A DNA stretch of 64,000 nt from Neorhizobium galegae (GCF_017877135.1 NZ_JAGIPH010000001.1:1364001-1428000); one strand, 5' to 3'; positions 25,327 through 34,556 are shown, counted from the stretch's first letter. Numbers and translations are program-made. The notes: generated from the sequence alone by a model not told the origin.

Positions 25327-26319
25327 TTAAATAAGGCCAGCCTCTTGCCCGGCTTCCTTCAGCGATACCATCGGGCGCGGCCCGAAATGCTGGATGACGA
25401 TGCCGGCGGCAAGGCAACCCATCTTGCCACACACATCGAGTGGCCGGCCGGCCGTGTAGCCGGCCAGGAATCCGGCGGCAAACAGGTCGCCGGCACCTGT
25501 GGTATCCAGCACCTTGTCGATCTTCAACGCCTCAATCTTGAAACGCTCGGTGCCGCGCACGACGATGGCGCCCTCTTCGCTCAACGTGACGCAGGCAAGC
25601 TTGCTATCGCCTGCGATGTTTTGAAGCGCCGTTTCCAGATCATCCGTCTCGTAGAGCGACAGAACCTCCTGGCGGTTTGCAAACACGATATCGACCGTGC
25701 CGGAGCGCATCAGATCGAGAAACTCGTCGCGGTAGCGGCCGACGCAGAACGGATCGGACAGCGTCATCGACACTTCACGACCGTTTTCATGGGCGATGCG
25801 GGCGCATTCGCGGATGGCTTCCTTGGCGCGCGGCGGATCCCAGAGATAGCCTTCGAAATAGGTCACCTTCGACTGGGCCACCACCTCGGGCTCCACATGC
25901 TCCGGCCCCAGATCGACGCAGGCGCCGAGATAGGTGTTCATCGAACGCTCGCCATCGGGGGTCACAAAAATCATCGAGCGGGCGGTCGGCGGAAAGGTGC
26001 CATCCGGCTTCGTCTCGTAATGCACGCCCTGGGCGCGGATGTCGTGGGCAAAAATCTTGCCAAGCTCATCCTCGGCCACCTTGCCGAAATAGGCCGCACG
26101 CCCGCCAAAACTGGCGACGCCCGCTGCCGTATTGCCGGCGCTGCCGCCGGAGGCTTCGTGGGCGGGGCCCATCAGCGCATAGAGGTGTTCCGCGCGTTCC
26201 GCATCAATGAGGTTCATGGCAGCCTTGATAATGCCGTTCTCTTCGAGAAACCGGTCGTCGCAGCGTGAAATGATATCCACGATGGCATTGCCGATGGTCA
26301 GAACGTCGAACTTGCTCAT
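25327..26319 (-). CDS. PfkB family carbohydrate or adenosine kinase
   Basis: Ribokinase-fold kinase of 330 residues. Family marks are SGGSAGNTAAGVASFGGRAA in the first PfkB signature and DTTGAGDLFAAGFLAGYTAG in the second, which holds the catalytic Asp and anion hole. It resembles the adenosine-kinase-like branch found in rhizobia, but the substrate is not settled by sequence. The ATG at 26319 begins the conserved MSKFDVLTIGNAIVD; the 33 upstream codons look like leader DNA. Confidence 0.93.
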   Translation of the reverse strand: MSKFDVLTIGNAIVDIISRCDDRFLEENGIIKAAMNLIDAERAEHLYALMGPAHEASGGSAGNTAAGVASFGGRAAYFGKVAEDELGKIFAHDIRAQGVHYETKPDGTFPPTARSMIFVTPDGERSMNTYLGACVDLGPEHVEPEVVAQSKVTYFEGYLWDPPRAKEAIRECARIAHENGREVSMTLSDPFCVGRYRDEFLDLMRSGTVDIVFANRQEVLSLYETDDLETALQNIAGDSKLACVTLSEEGAIVVRGTERFKIEALKIDKVLDTTGAGDLFAAGFLAGYTAGRPLDVCGKMGCLAAGIVIQHFGPRPMVSLKEAGQEAGLI

Positions 26320-26476
26320 GAAGCCTTCAATCTCCGCGGTTGGCGACAGCCTCCTCATATAGCTTTCAGAGTTGAAGAAAAGGAAAAAACCGCCGCAGCT
26401 TACGGCGAGAACCGTCATTCTCCCGTCACGAAAGGGCGCTATACGTCACATCATCGGATCGCTTCCAGGACCACGG

Positions 26477-26518
26477 ATGAACTGGCAGGAGGCGATACCG
26501 GGACCCGGTTTCGGGTGA
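26477..26518 (+). CDS. candidate 13-codon leader peptide
   Basis: Reading frame MNWQEAIPGPGFG followed by a stop codon and, two bases later, an intrinsic terminator. An agga sequence precedes the ATG by 7 bases. The coding bases can form two mutually exclusive small hairpins, accgg/ccggt (26497-26509) and acccg/cgggt (26503-26516). It lies 112 bases before the start of the AEC transporter gene, the layout of a transcription attenuator. Whether the peptide is made is unknown; a small untranslated RNA is the alternative. Confidence 0.35.
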   Translation: MNWQEAIPGPGFG

Positions 26519-26519
26519 C

Positions 26520-26549
26520 AAGCGGGCTCGATGCCCGCTTTCTTTTTTT
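26520..26549 (+). terminator. intrinsic terminator in the AEC transporter leader
   Basis: Perfect 8-bp stem aagcgggc/gcccgctt with a 5-base loop and the tail tctttttttg. It lies about 80 bases before the start codon of the transporter gene, so it ends a short leader RNA. Confidence 0.8.
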
Positions 26550-26630
26550 GAGCTGGCGGCCGGGTTCGCGTTTGTCGGTCACGGCCGAATGGGCTAAACG
26601 GGGTATCTCCTCTTTGAAAGCCCTTCCCCC

Positions 26631-27578
26631 GTGTCAGCCGTCTTCGTCAATGTCGCGCCCGTCTTCCTGTTGATCCTCATCGGCTTTCTGGTGGCGCGCA
26701 CCGGCCTGATGCGCGAAGAGACCGGGGATGCGCTGGCCGAATTCGTCTTCAAGATCGCGCTGCCGACCCTCATCTTTCGCACGCTGGCGGAAGCGCATTT
26801 CGAGGGCGCCTCGCCGTTTCGGCTGTGGATCGCCTATTTCGGCGGCGTGGCGGTGACCTGGACCGCGGGCCATCTGATTGCCAAGCATGTTTTCGGGCGC
26901 GACGACAAGATCGGCGTGATTGCCGGCATGTCGTCCGCCTTTGCCAACAACGTCTTCATCGGCCTGCCGCTGGTCGGCCGCTCGGTCGGCGATGACGGGT
27001 TGGTGGCCCTTTCCATTCTGCTTGCCATCCACCTGCCGCTGATGATGGTGGCTGGCACGATCCTGATGGAACATGCGAGCGCCAAAGTGGATGGTGGCGG
27101 GCGGCGCAGCCTGGTGACGGTTCTGAAACAGGTGGCCACCAATCTCTCGCGCAACCCGCTGGTGATTGCGCTGACGTTCGGCCTTGCCTTCAACATCTCC
27201 GGCCTTGGCGCGCTTCCGGTCGTGCTGAAGAGCGTGGTGGACCAGATCGCCGCCGTGACTGCCGCGTCCGCGCTTATTTCGCTCGGCATGACGCTGAAGA
27301 AATATCCGGTGCATGGCAATCTGTCGCTGGCAGCAGTGATGGCCGTGCTGAAACTGCTGCTGCTGCCGGCTGTCGTTTATGGTCTTGCCCATCTGCTCGG
27401 TCTGTCGAAACCCTGGACGGCGGCGATCGTGCTGACCTCTTCGGTGCCGACCGGCATCAATGCCTGGATCATCGCCACCCGCTTCCGCTCCGGCCAGAGC
27501 CTTGCCGCCTCGGTGATCAGCATCACCACCATCACCGGCATCGTCACCGTCAGCTTCTGGGCCTGGCTGCTGAGCTGA
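26631..27578 (+). CDS. AEC family (auxin efflux carrier-like) transporter
   Basis: Membrane protein of 315 residues with about ten hydrophobic segments split by a central polar loop (EHASAKVDGGGRRSLVTVLK), the layout of the AEC family. Typical pieces are APVFLLILIGFLVARTGLM at the N-terminus, MSSAFANNVFIGLPLVG, and SLGMTLKKYPVHGN in the second half. The start is a GTG with a weak ribosome site. Substrates in bacteria are small organic acids in known cases. The upstream leader carries a short ORF and an intrinsic terminator, suggesting attenuation. Confidence 0.9.
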   Translation: MSAVFVNVAPVFLLILIGFLVARTGLMREETGDALAEFVFKIALPTLIFRTLAEAHFEGASPFRLWIAYFGGVAVTWTAGHLIAKHVFGRDDKIGVIAGMSSAFANNVFIGLPLVGRSVGDDGLVALSILLAIHLPLMMVAGTILMEHASAKVDGGGRRSLVTVLKQVATNLSRNPLVIALTFGLAFNISGLGALPVVLKSVVDQIAAVTAASALISLGMTLKKYPVHGNLSLAAVMAVLKLLLLPAVVYGLAHLLGLSKPWTAAIVLTSSVPTGINAWIIATRFRSGQSLAASVISITTITGIVTVSFWAWLLS

Positions 27579-27589
27579 CCTCGGACGCA

Positions 27590-27616
27590 AAAAGGCCCGG
27601 ACGAACCGGGCCTTTT
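27590..27616. terminator. bidirectional terminator between convergent genes
   Basis: Perfect 11-bp stem aaaaggcccgg/ccgggcctttt with a 5-base loop between the stops of the AEC transporter and cytochrome c genes. A-rich and T-rich arms allow function on both strands. Confidence 0.8.
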
Positions 27617-27633
27617 CGGACTTCATCGAAAAA

Positions 27634-28209
27634 TCAGTTGGTCGCCGGTGCGGCAGCCGGATCCGGCAGCGGTGCCGGGCTATCGGACAGCGACCGCAGA
27701 TAAGCGATCACGTTTGCCCGCTCCTGATCGTTCTTCAGGCCGGCAAAGCCCATGGCTGTGCCCTTGATATAGGCCTTCGGCGCCGTCAGGAAGTGGTTAA
27801 GATGCTCATAATCCCACTTCTCCGCGCCACCCTTGGAAAAGTCCTTGATGGCCGCGGAATAGCTAAAGGCTTCATGCGCTGCGATCGGCCGATTGACGAC
27901 GCCCCACAGGCCGGGTCCGACCTTGTTGGGGCTGCTCGGTTCGGCCGAATGACAGCTCGCACATTTCTTGAACACGGTTGCCCCTGCCGTTGCATCGGCG
28001 CTGGCCAGCAGCTTGGCGATCGGCACGGCGGCCGGCGCGGCGGCACCGGCAGCGCCACCCTCTGCGGGCGCCTCTTCGGCCACGATGGCAAATCCCGGCT
28101 TTTCGGGTGCTTTCGCGTGGAAAAGACCTTCCGAGGCGATCGAGACCGACATCATCACAAAGACAGTGCCGAGCAGGGCCCCCGCGGCCATGTTCGTATA
28201 GGAATTCAT
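27634..28209 (-). CDS. cycM: membrane-anchored cytochrome c (CycM type)
   Basis: Protein of 191 residues. An N-terminal signal-anchor ([18 protein letters not shown]) is followed by an Ala/Pro-rich linker and a class I cytochrome c domain. The haem site CASCH is at residues 83-87, and the axial Met is probably in the GTAMGFAGL segment. It carries electrons between the bc1 complex and terminal oxidases at the inner-membrane surface. The ATG at 28209 is used because gaaggag lies 10 bases upstream. It is divergent from kdsB, an arrangement usual in rhizobia. Confidence 0.95.
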   Translation of the reverse strand: MNSYTNMAAGALLGTVFVMMSVSIASEGLFHAKAPEKPGFAIVAEEAPAEGGAAGAAAPAAVPIAKLLASADATAGATVFKKCASCHSAEPSSPNKVGPGLWGVVNRPIAAHEAFSYSAAIKDFSKGGAEKWDYEHLNHFLTAPKAYIKGTAMGFAGLKNDQERANVIAYLRSLSDSPAPLPDPAAAPATN

Positions 28210-28375
28210 CCGAGAAAAGCTCCTTCCCGCCCGCCGGCCCACCCGCCGGAATCACAGGCGTCCCACCTTGAAATCCGTTGAAAGCTATGTCTTTTGCAGG
28301 ATCGGTGCAACCTGAATCACGTTGCAGCCCCTGAGACCTTTTGCCATCCCACCGGCAGTGCCAGAAGAGAAATCA

Positions 28376-29131
28376 ATGCGCAATACGGCTTTTGACAAGA
28401 CGCTCGTTCTTATTCCGGCGCGCATGGCCTCCACCCGCCTGCCGGGAAAGCCGCTCGCCGACATCAACGGTGCCCCGATGATCGTGCAGGTGGCGCGCCG
28501 CGCCCGTGAAGCCGACGTCGGCCGCGTCATGGTGGCCGTCGACGACCAGGACGTCTACAATGCCGTCAAGGCGGCGGGCTTCGACGTGGTGATGACGCGC
28601 GCCGACCACCAGTCCGGCTCCGACCGTATCCACGAGGCCCTGGTGGCCGCAGACCCCGACGGCAAGGTCGAATATGTCGTCAACATCCAGGGGGATCTTC
28701 CCACCATCGAGGCGGACGCCGTCCATGCCTCGCTGCGTCCGATGCAGGATCCGGCCGTCGATATCGCCACGCTGACCGTCGAGATCGACAACGAGGAAGA
28801 CAAGGTTCTGCCGCATATCGTCAAGGTGGTCGGCTCGCCGATTGCCGCAAACCGCCTGCGCGCCCTCTATTTCACACGCGCCACCGCTCCTTATGGCGAT
28901 GGCCCGCTCTACCACCATATCGGCCTTTACACCTATCGCCGCGCAGCGCTCGAACGCTTCGTCACGCTCGGTCCCTCCGTCCTGGAACAGCGCGAGAAGC
29001 TTGAGCAATTGCGGGCGCTCGAGGCCGGCATGCGCATCGACGTGGAGATCGTTGACTCCGTGCCGCTCGGCGTCGATACTCCCGCCGACCTTGCCAAGGC
29101 GCGTGCGATCCTCGCCAGCCGCCCCCTCTGA
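28376..29131 (+). CDS. kdsB: 3-deoxy-manno-octulosonate cytidylyltransferase
   Basis: Enzyme of 251 residues that activates KDO with CTP for lipid A-core assembly. It starts [20 protein letters not shown], the nucleotide-binding loop of the family, and has [12 protein letters not shown] and [12 protein letters not shown] with the metal-binding Asp. The ATG at 28376 follows agaagaga; an open frame extends 18 codons upstream without conservation. pheA follows after 14 bases, so they form an operon. Confidence 0.97.
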   Translation: MRNTAFDKTLVLIPARMASTRLPGKPLADINGAPMIVQVARRAREADVGRVMVAVDDQDVYNAVKAAGFDVVMTRADHQSGSDRIHEALVAADPDGKVEYVVNIQGDLPTIEADAVHASLRPMQDPAVDIATLTVEIDNEEDKVLPHIVKVVGSPIAANRLRALYFTRATAPYGDGPLYHHIGLYTYRRAALERFVTLGPSVLEQREKLEQLRALEAGMRIDVEIVDSVPLGVDTPADLAKARAILASRPL

Positions 29132-29145
29132 CCGGACATCCCCTC

Positions 29146-30009
29146 ATGGCTTCGACCACCAATCGCATCGCCTTCCAGGGCGATCACGGCGCCAACTCCG
29201 ACATGGCCTGCCGGGACATGTTCCCGACCATGGAACCCCTGCCCTGCCCGACCTTCGAGGATGCGTTTACGGCGCTGGAAAGCGGCGAGGCGGATCTGGC
29301 GATGATCCCCATCGAAAATACGCTGGCCGGGCGTGTCGCCGACATCCACCACCTGCTGCCCGATTCGCGCCTGCACATCATCGGCGAATATTTCATGCCG
29401 ATCCGCTTCCAGCTGATGGTGCTGCCGGGCGTTTCGCGCGAAGAGATCCGCACCGTCCACAGCCATATCCATGCGCTTGGCCAGTGCCGCAAGATCATCC
29501 GCTCGAACGGCTGGAAGGGCGTCGTCGCCGGCGATACGGCCGGTGCCGCACGGCTGGTGTCGGAGCGTGGGGATCGCTCGATGGCAGCCCTTGCGCCGCG
29601 TCTGGCCGCCGGCCTCTACGGGCTTGAAATCATGCAGGAAAACGTCGAGGATTCCGAGCATAACGTCACCCGTTTCGTGGTGCTGTCGCGCGACGAGCAA
29701 TGGGCTCACCGAACGAGCGCCGACGACCTCATCGTCACCACCTTCGTCTTCAATGTGCGCAATATTCCAGCCGCCCTCTACAAGGCGATGGGCGGCTTTG
29801 CGACGAACGGCATCAACATGACGAAGCTCGAAAGCTACCAGATCGGCGGCAAGTTCGTGGCAACGCAGTTTTATGCCGATATCGAGGGACATCCGGAGGA
29901 TGCGCCGGTGCGCCGCGCCTTGGAGGAATTGCGCTTCTTTTCCGAAAAGGTTCGCATTCTCGGCAGCTATCTCGGCCATCCCATGCGCCGGTCGCTGAAC
30001 GGCTCGTAA
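29146..30009 (+). CDS. pheA: prephenate dehydratase with ACT domain
   Basis: Enzyme of 287 residues that converts prephenate to phenylpyruvate for phenylalanine synthesis. The catalytic part has IAFQGDHGANSDMACRDMFP, IPIENTLAGRV, and HNVTRFVVLSRD with the conserved Thr-Arg-Phe. The C-terminal ACT domain (about 193-270) begins VTTFVFNVRNIPAALYKAMG and has NMTKLESYQIGGKF, the feedback site for phenylalanine. There is no chorismate mutase part. It sits between kdsB and a DMT exporter, all on one strand. Confidence 0.97.
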   Translation: MASTTNRIAFQGDHGANSDMACRDMFPTMEPLPCPTFEDAFTALESGEADLAMIPIENTLAGRVADIHHLLPDSRLHIIGEYFMPIRFQLMVLPGVSREEIRTVHSHIHALGQCRKIIRSNGWKGVVAGDTAGAARLVSERGDRSMAALAPRLAAGLYGLEIMQENVEDSEHNVTRFVVLSRDEQWAHRTSADDLIVTTFVFNVRNIPAALYKAMGGFATNGINMTKLESYQIGGKFVATQFYADIEGHPEDAPVRRALEELRFFSEKVRILGSYLGHPMRRSLNGS

Positions 30010-30030
30010 CGAGCCTGAAAAGGAGACCGC

Positions 30031-30945
30031 ATGCTTTTGGGGATCTTGGCCGGCCTCCTCACAGGAGCGCTGTGGGGCCTGACCTTTGTGGCCGCGCGCC
30101 TCGTGCATCCCTTCTCCGTCTGGGACATCACGATCGGCCGCTACTTCGTCTTCGGCATCACCTGCCTCATCACCATGCTGCATCCGCGCTTTCGCCTGCA
30201 GGGTGTCGGCGTCAAGCGCGCGCTGATCGGCATGGCGCTCGGCGTCATTGGATATGTCGGCTATTTTCTGCTCGCCTCGCAGGCCGTCCTTCTGGCCGGT
30301 CCCGTCATTCCGCCGCTGATCATCGGCGTCACGCCGGTGGTGCTGCCGGCAATCGCCAACCTGATGGAGCGCACCATCGCCTGGCGCCGGCTTGCCGCAC
30401 CTCTGGTGATGATTGCGGCCGGCATCCTGGTGGTCAATCTCGAACTGGTGGCTAAGCTCGACATTGCCGGACAGCACATGGTGCTGGCGGGTGCCGGCTG
30501 CGCGGTGGCGGCCCTTCTCGTCTGGGTGATCTACGGCATCGTCAATTCCCGCCTGATGCGGGCCGACAATCCTCCAAGCGCCATGGACTGGACCACCCTG
30601 CATGGGCTGGGCGCGCTGATCGGTTCGATCCTGCTTCTGCCCATGGCCTCCGACGCCTACCAGACCGTACCCTCCGAGGTGCTGACACGCTTCGTCCTCT
30701 GGTCCTTGGTACTGGGCATGGCCGCTTCCTGGCTCGCCACCTGGTGCTGGAGCTTTGCCTCGAACCGGTTGCCGCTGGCGCTGACGGCGCAGCTCATCGT
30801 GGCGGAAACCGTCTTCGGCCTGATCTTCGGCCTCACCATGGATCTGCGCCTGCCGACCCCATCGGAAGGGTTCGGCTGCCTGCTGCAGGTGATCGGCGTC
30901 TCGCTTGCCGTGCGCGAATTCACCCGGCGGAAAACGGCGTCCTGA
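30031..30945 (+). CDS. DMT superfamily (EamA-type) transporter
   Basis: Membrane protein of 304 residues with about ten hydrophobic segments in two EamA halves. It starts MLLGILAGLLTGALWGLTFV, typical of drug/metabolite transporters, and the middle holds LVMIAAGILVVNLEL. It follows pheA by 21 bases with a ggaga ribosome site and is probably co-transcribed. Export of an amino acid or related metabolite is a guess from the neighbour. Confidence 0.9.
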   Translation: MLLGILAGLLTGALWGLTFVAARLVHPFSVWDITIGRYFVFGITCLITMLHPRFRLQGVGVKRALIGMALGVIGYVGYFLLASQAVLLAGPVIPPLIIGVTPVVLPAIANLMERTIAWRRLAAPLVMIAAGILVVNLELVAKLDIAGQHMVLAGAGCAVAALLVWVIYGIVNSRLMRADNPPSAMDWTTLHGLGALIGSILLLPMASDAYQTVPSEVLTRFVLWSLVLGMAASWLATWCWSFASNRLPLALTAQLIVAETVFGLIFGLTMDLRLPTPSEGFGCLLQVIGVSLAVREFTRRKTAS

Positions 30946-31908
30946 TCAGCGGCTCCACTCCACCCAGTCGCGCAGCAGGCGATGGGCAATGGCACCGCGC
31001 AACGGCGCCGACGGCCCCTCGCCCGCCGGATCGGCCGCCAGCATGGCAGTGACCTCGGCGCGCGAAAACCAGCGGCAATCCTCCAGCTCCTGGGCGTCGA
31101 TGTGGATCTCCTCGCTCAGAGCCTCGGCGTAGCAGCCGATCATCAGCGAATGCGGCATCGGCCAAGGCTGTGACGCATGATAGCGCACGCGTCCGGTGAT
31201 GATGCCCGATTCCTCGCGCGTTTCGCGGCGCACGGCATCCTCGATGGTTTCGGCCGGCTCGACGAAACCGGCAAGCGCCGAATACATGCCCGGCGTAAAA
31301 TGCGGGCCGCGGCCGAGCAGCACGCGATCACGTTTCTCATCGACGGTCAGCATGATGACGACGGGATCGGTGCGCGGAAACATCATATGCGCGCAGGCCG
31401 GACAGATGCGCTTGTAGCCGGCAAGGCGGCTTTGCGTCCTCGTGCCGCATTTGCCGCAGAAGCGGTTGGCCTCGTTCCAGTGGAGAAGGCTGACGGCCTG
31501 CGCCACCTCGCCCAGCACCTCCTCCTCGACCAGGCCATCGCGCAGGGCCGAGCGGGGATCCGTCAGGCGGAACGACAGTGCAAGCGCGTCCGCAGGCTCA
31601 AGGACCGGAATGGCAAGGCGCGGCGACCCATCCTGGCGCTTTCCCAAAAGGATGGCGCCCGCCAGATCCGGCCGAAAAGCCTCAAGCTCCGCACGCTCAA
31701 ACAGCGGATCAAGCCTGCCCCCGGTCTCCTTCAGCAGGAGCCGGTTGCCGGTAAAGGCAAGGATGGTCGCGCCGCCCACCGCCAGCGCCTGTTCAAGGCT
31801 GTCTTCCGTGCGGTGTTCGGCGTCGCGGTCCAGCCGGTTGCCGGTAAAGGCCGTCAGCCGGCTTGCTTCGCCATGCGGGGAATCGGTATCGAAGAGGGAA
31901 AGGGTCAT
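30946..31908 (-). CDS. nudC: NADH pyrophosphatase (Nudix)
   Basis: Enzyme of 320 residues that cleaves NAD(H) to AMP and NMN(H) and may remove NAD caps from RNA. A zinc ribbon CGKCGTRTQ...CPAC lies near residues 165-190. The Nudix box reads GFVEPAETIEDAVRRETREE followed by SG. The SQPWPMPHSLM block after the box is the NudC-specific SQPWPFPxS mark. The ATG at 31908 is preferred over one 12 codons upstream because the longer form would run into the gap after the HIT gene. The two form an operon 19 bases apart. Confidence 0.95.
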   Translation of the reverse strand: MTLSLFDTDSPHGEASRLTAFTGNRLDRDAEHRTEDSLEQALAVGGATILAFTGNRLLLKETGGRLDPLFERAELEAFRPDLAGAILLGKRQDGSPRLAIPVLEPADALALSFRLTDPRSALRDGLVEEEVLGEVAQAVSLLHWNEANRFCGKCGTRTQSRLAGYKRICPACAHMMFPRTDPVVIMLTVDEKRDRVLLGRGPHFTPGMYSALAGFVEPAETIEDAVRRETREESGIITGRVRYHASQPWPMPHSLMIGCYAEALSEEIHIDAQELEDCRWFSRAEVTAMLAADPAGEGPSAPLRGAIAHRLLRDWVEWSR

Positions 31909-31927
31909 GGGGCCAGATCTTGCAGGG

Positions 31928-32332
31928 TCAGAGGGCTTTTTCAAGCGCGAGGAGAAAGGCGCGCTTGTCTTCCTGCGCGTAGGCTACGGCAGAACCGTGG
32001 CCCCAGATCGGCCCTGGCCAGTTGGGATCCCCCTCGTTTCGCGCCACCACATGAACGTGTAGCTGCGACACGATATTGCCGAGCGCCCCGACATTGATCT
32101 TTTTCGCGCCGGTGACCCGCTTCAGTGCCTGCGCCACGAGGTTCGTCTCGAAGGTCAGCATGGCCTGGTCAAGCGGCGTCAGCTCGAAGATCTCGGTCAT
32201 TTCCGGCCGCTGCGGCACCAGCATCAGCCAAGGCCAGCGGCTGTCGTTCAGGATGCGCAGCTGACAAAGGCCCAGAACCGTCACGAGATCGGAATCGCGC
32301 GCCAGCCGGGCATCCAGGTCGAAATGGCTCAA
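31928..32332 (-). CDS. HIT family protein
   Basis: Histidine-triad nucleotide-binding protein of 134 residues. Family marks are WPWLMLVPQRPEMTEIFEL and the triad region NIVSQLHVHVVARNEGD. The triad reads H-V-H-V-V, so the third His of the classic H-x-H-x-H is a Val. The start is taken as the TTG at 32332 because aggaggaaa lies 3 bases in front and the product begins SHFDLDARLARDS; no ATG lies close by in frame. It is the first gene of an operon with nudC and is divergent from the SRP RNA. Confidence 0.88.
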   Translation of the reverse strand: MSHFDLDARLARDSDLVTVLGLCQLRILNDSRWPWLMLVPQRPEMTEIFELTPLDQAMLTFETNLVAQALKRVTGAKKINVGALGNIVSQLHVHVVARNEGDPNWPGPIWGHGSAVAYAQEDKRAFLLALEKAL

Positions 32333-32381
32333 GGGTTTCCTCCTGCTTTTTTGTCTTGCTAGCAGTTTTTTGGAAGCTTGG

Positions 32382-32410
32382 CTTGCATTTGCGTACGTTA
32401 TTGCCGATAT
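32382..32410 (+). promoter_or_regulatory. promoter of the SRP RNA gene
   Basis: CTTGCA (32382-32387) and CGATAT (32405-32410) are separated by 17 bases, close to CTTGAC-N17-CTATAT, and would start transcription at the 5' end of the SRP RNA. Confidence 0.55.
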
Positions 32411-32415
32411 GTCGC

Positions 32416-32518
32416 CTCGGGAGGTTGGTGGTGGACGAGCCACTCGCCAACCGGGTCAGGTCCGGAAGGAAGCAGCCCTAACGAGCCAGGCACGGGTCGC
32501 CGTGCCAGCCTCCCACCT
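32416..32518 (+). ncRNA. ffs: signal recognition particle RNA, small bacterial type (4.5S)
   Basis: A hairpin RNA of about 100 bases. The conserved SRP core ggtcaggtccggaaggaagc followed by agccctaacga lies at about 32454-32483. The terminal stem gggaggttgg (32419-32428) pairs fully with ccagcctccc (32505-32514), including one G-U. It forms the signal recognition particle with Ffh for co-translational membrane targeting. It lies just upstream of dnaX, a common alphaproteobacterial position. Ends are approximate. Confidence 0.95.
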
Positions 32519-32600
32519 CATTTCCTAGTTGGCCAGCGTCCGGTCGGTCCGCAATCCGGCAGAGGCCGGGGGCGGTCTTGAAGAAGGCTGGCGGAACCTC

Positions 32601-34532
32601 ATGAGCGACATAGAGCCGCCGGTAAACGGGCCGACAGTTTCGGGAAACACCGCGACGGCCAGCAATGCCGGCTACCGGGTCCTGGCACGAAAATACCGCC
32701 CGAAGGATTTCTCCGACCTGATGGTCGGCCAGGAACCGATGGTGCGCACCCTCACCAACGCGTTCGAGACCGGCCGCATCGCGCAGGCCTACATGCTGAC
32801 CGGCGTGCGCGGCGTCGGCAAGACGACGACCGCCCGCATTCTGGCGCGCGCGCTGAATTACAAGACGCCCGAGATCGACAAGCCGACCATCGACCTTCGC
32901 ATCCCCGGCGAACATTGCCAGGCGATCATGGAAGGCCGCCATGTCGACGTGATCGAGATGGACGCTGCCTCCCATACCGGCATCGACGATATCAGAGAAA
33001 TCATCGAGCAGGTGCGCTACCGCCCGGTATCGGCGCGCTACAAGGTCTATATCATCGACGAAGTGCACATGCTCTCGACGCAGGCCTTCAACGGCCTGTT
33101 GAAGACGCTCGAAGAGCCGCCGGAGCATGTGAAATTCATCTTCGCCACCACCGAAATCCGCAAGGTTCCGATCACCGTCCTGTCGCGCTGCCAGCGATTT
33201 GACCTGCGCCGCATCAGTGCGGCCGATCTGGTCGGCCTGTTCTCGACCATTCTCGACAAGGAAGCCGTGCCCTTCGAGCCGGAGGCGCTCTCCATGGTGG
33301 CGCGTGCCGCCGAGGGTTCGGCGCGCGACGGCCTGTCGCTCCTCGACCAGGCGATTGCCCATGGCGGCGGCAGCGTGCAGGTGGAAACCGTGCGCGGCAT
33401 GCTGGGCCTTGCCGACCGCGCCCGCATCGTCGATCTCTTCGAGCATGTGGTGAAGGGCGATGTGACGGCGGCGCTGTCCGAATTTACCGCCCAGTATGAA
33501 GCCGGCGCGAGCCCCGTCGTGGTGCTGACGGATCTCGCCGACTTCACCCATCTCGTCACCCGCATCAAATATATTCCGGATGCCGCCGACGACCCGTCCT
33601 TGAGCGAAGTGGAGCGCCTGCGCGGCGCCGAATTTGCCGGCACGGTTGCCGTCAGCACGCTGTCGCGCATCTGGCAGATGCTGCTGAAGGGCATTCCGGA
33701 GGCTGAAAATTCGTCGCGTCCGGCCGGCGCTGCCGAAATGGTGCTGATCCGGCTCACCCATGCCGCGCACCTTCCCTCGCCGGAAGATGCCGCGCGCCGC
33801 ATGGCCGATCTTCTCTCCAGCGGCGGCAGCGATCCGGCGGCCTCACCCTCGCCGGCCGGCAATGGCAATGGCGGCGCGCGCGCAATGGCGGCCCCGCAGA
33901 TGACGGCAATGGCACGCGGTTCCGATGCGGGACAGGCTGCCCGCATGCCTTCAGGCGGCGCGACCGCCATGCTGGCCGCTGTCCCAGCCTCCTCCCCGCC
34001 GATGGCGATGGGGCAGACCGAGGCGCAGCCGGATGCCAGGCCCGCGCCGCAGCAGAAACAGCAGACGCAGCCGAAGGTGTCGATCACCTCGCTGTCGGAC
34101 ATTGCCGATCTCTGCACCAAGAATCGCGATCCGAAGCTGAAGGCGCTGTTGCGCGGCTTCGTGCGGCTGGTGAAGGTGGAACCCGGCCGGCTCGAAATCA
34201 ACCTGCCGACCGATGCGCCGAAAAGCATTGTCGGCGACCTGCAGAAGCGCCTCGAAGAATGGACCGACATCCGCTGGATGGTGATCCTCAGCCGCGAAGC
34301 CGGGTCGCAGACGCTGTCCGAGCAGGAAACGGAGGCCCGCGAGGCGCGCCTCACCGATGCGCGATCCGATCCGGATGTCGCCGCCATCCTGTCGCAGTTT
34401 CCCGGCGCCCGCATCACCGACGTGCGCATCCGGGTGGCGGAGATAACGGACGATGCCGACGAGGCGCCGCCACCGGCAACCATCGAAAGTGCCGAGGGCG
34501 ATATCCTGCCCGGCGACGACATGGAATTCTAA
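32601..34532 (+). CDS. dnaX: DNA polymerase III subunits gamma and tau
   Basis: Clamp-loader protein of 643 residues. The AAA+ part has RVLARKYRPKDFSDLMVGQ, Walker A GVRGVGKTTTARI, Walker B YIIDEVHMLS and the sensor block SRCQRFDLRRI. The zinc-binding Cys cluster of E. coli DnaX is reduced to one Cys in IPGEHCQAIMEG. A Pro/Ala/Gln-rich linker (about 405-500) precedes the tau-type C-terminal domain. The ATG at 32601 is the first start after the SRP RNA with conserved sequence behind it. ybaB follows closely. Confidence 0.96.
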   Translation: MSDIEPPVNGPTVSGNTATASNAGYRVLARKYRPKDFSDLMVGQEPMVRTLTNAFETGRIAQAYMLTGVRGVGKTTTARILARALNYKTPEIDKPTIDLRIPGEHCQAIMEGRHVDVIEMDAASHTGIDDIREIIEQVRYRPVSARYKVYIIDEVHMLSTQAFNGLLKTLEEPPEHVKFIFATTEIRKVPITVLSRCQRFDLRRISAADLVGLFSTILDKEAVPFEPEALSMVARAAEGSARDGLSLLDQAIAHGGGSVQVETVRGMLGLADRARIVDLFEHVVKGDVTAALSEFTAQYEAGASPVVVLTDLADFTHLVTRIKYIPDAADDPSLSEVERLRGAEFAGTVAVSTLSRIWQMLLKGIPEAENSSRPAGAAEMVLIRLTHAAHLPSPEDAARRMADLLSSGGSDPAASPSPAGNGNGGARAMAAPQMTAMARGSDAGQAARMPSGGATAMLAAVPASSPPMAMGQTEAQPDARPAPQQKQQTQPKVSITSLSDIADLCTKNRDPKLKALLRGFVRLVKVEPGRLEINLPTDAPKSIVGDLQKRLEEWTDIRWMVILSREAGSQTLSEQETEAREARLTDARSDPDVAAILSQFPGARITDVRIRVAEITDDADEAPPPATIESAEGDILPGDDMEF

Positions 34533-34556
34533 CGACAAGCATAAAGGAGCGACCCG

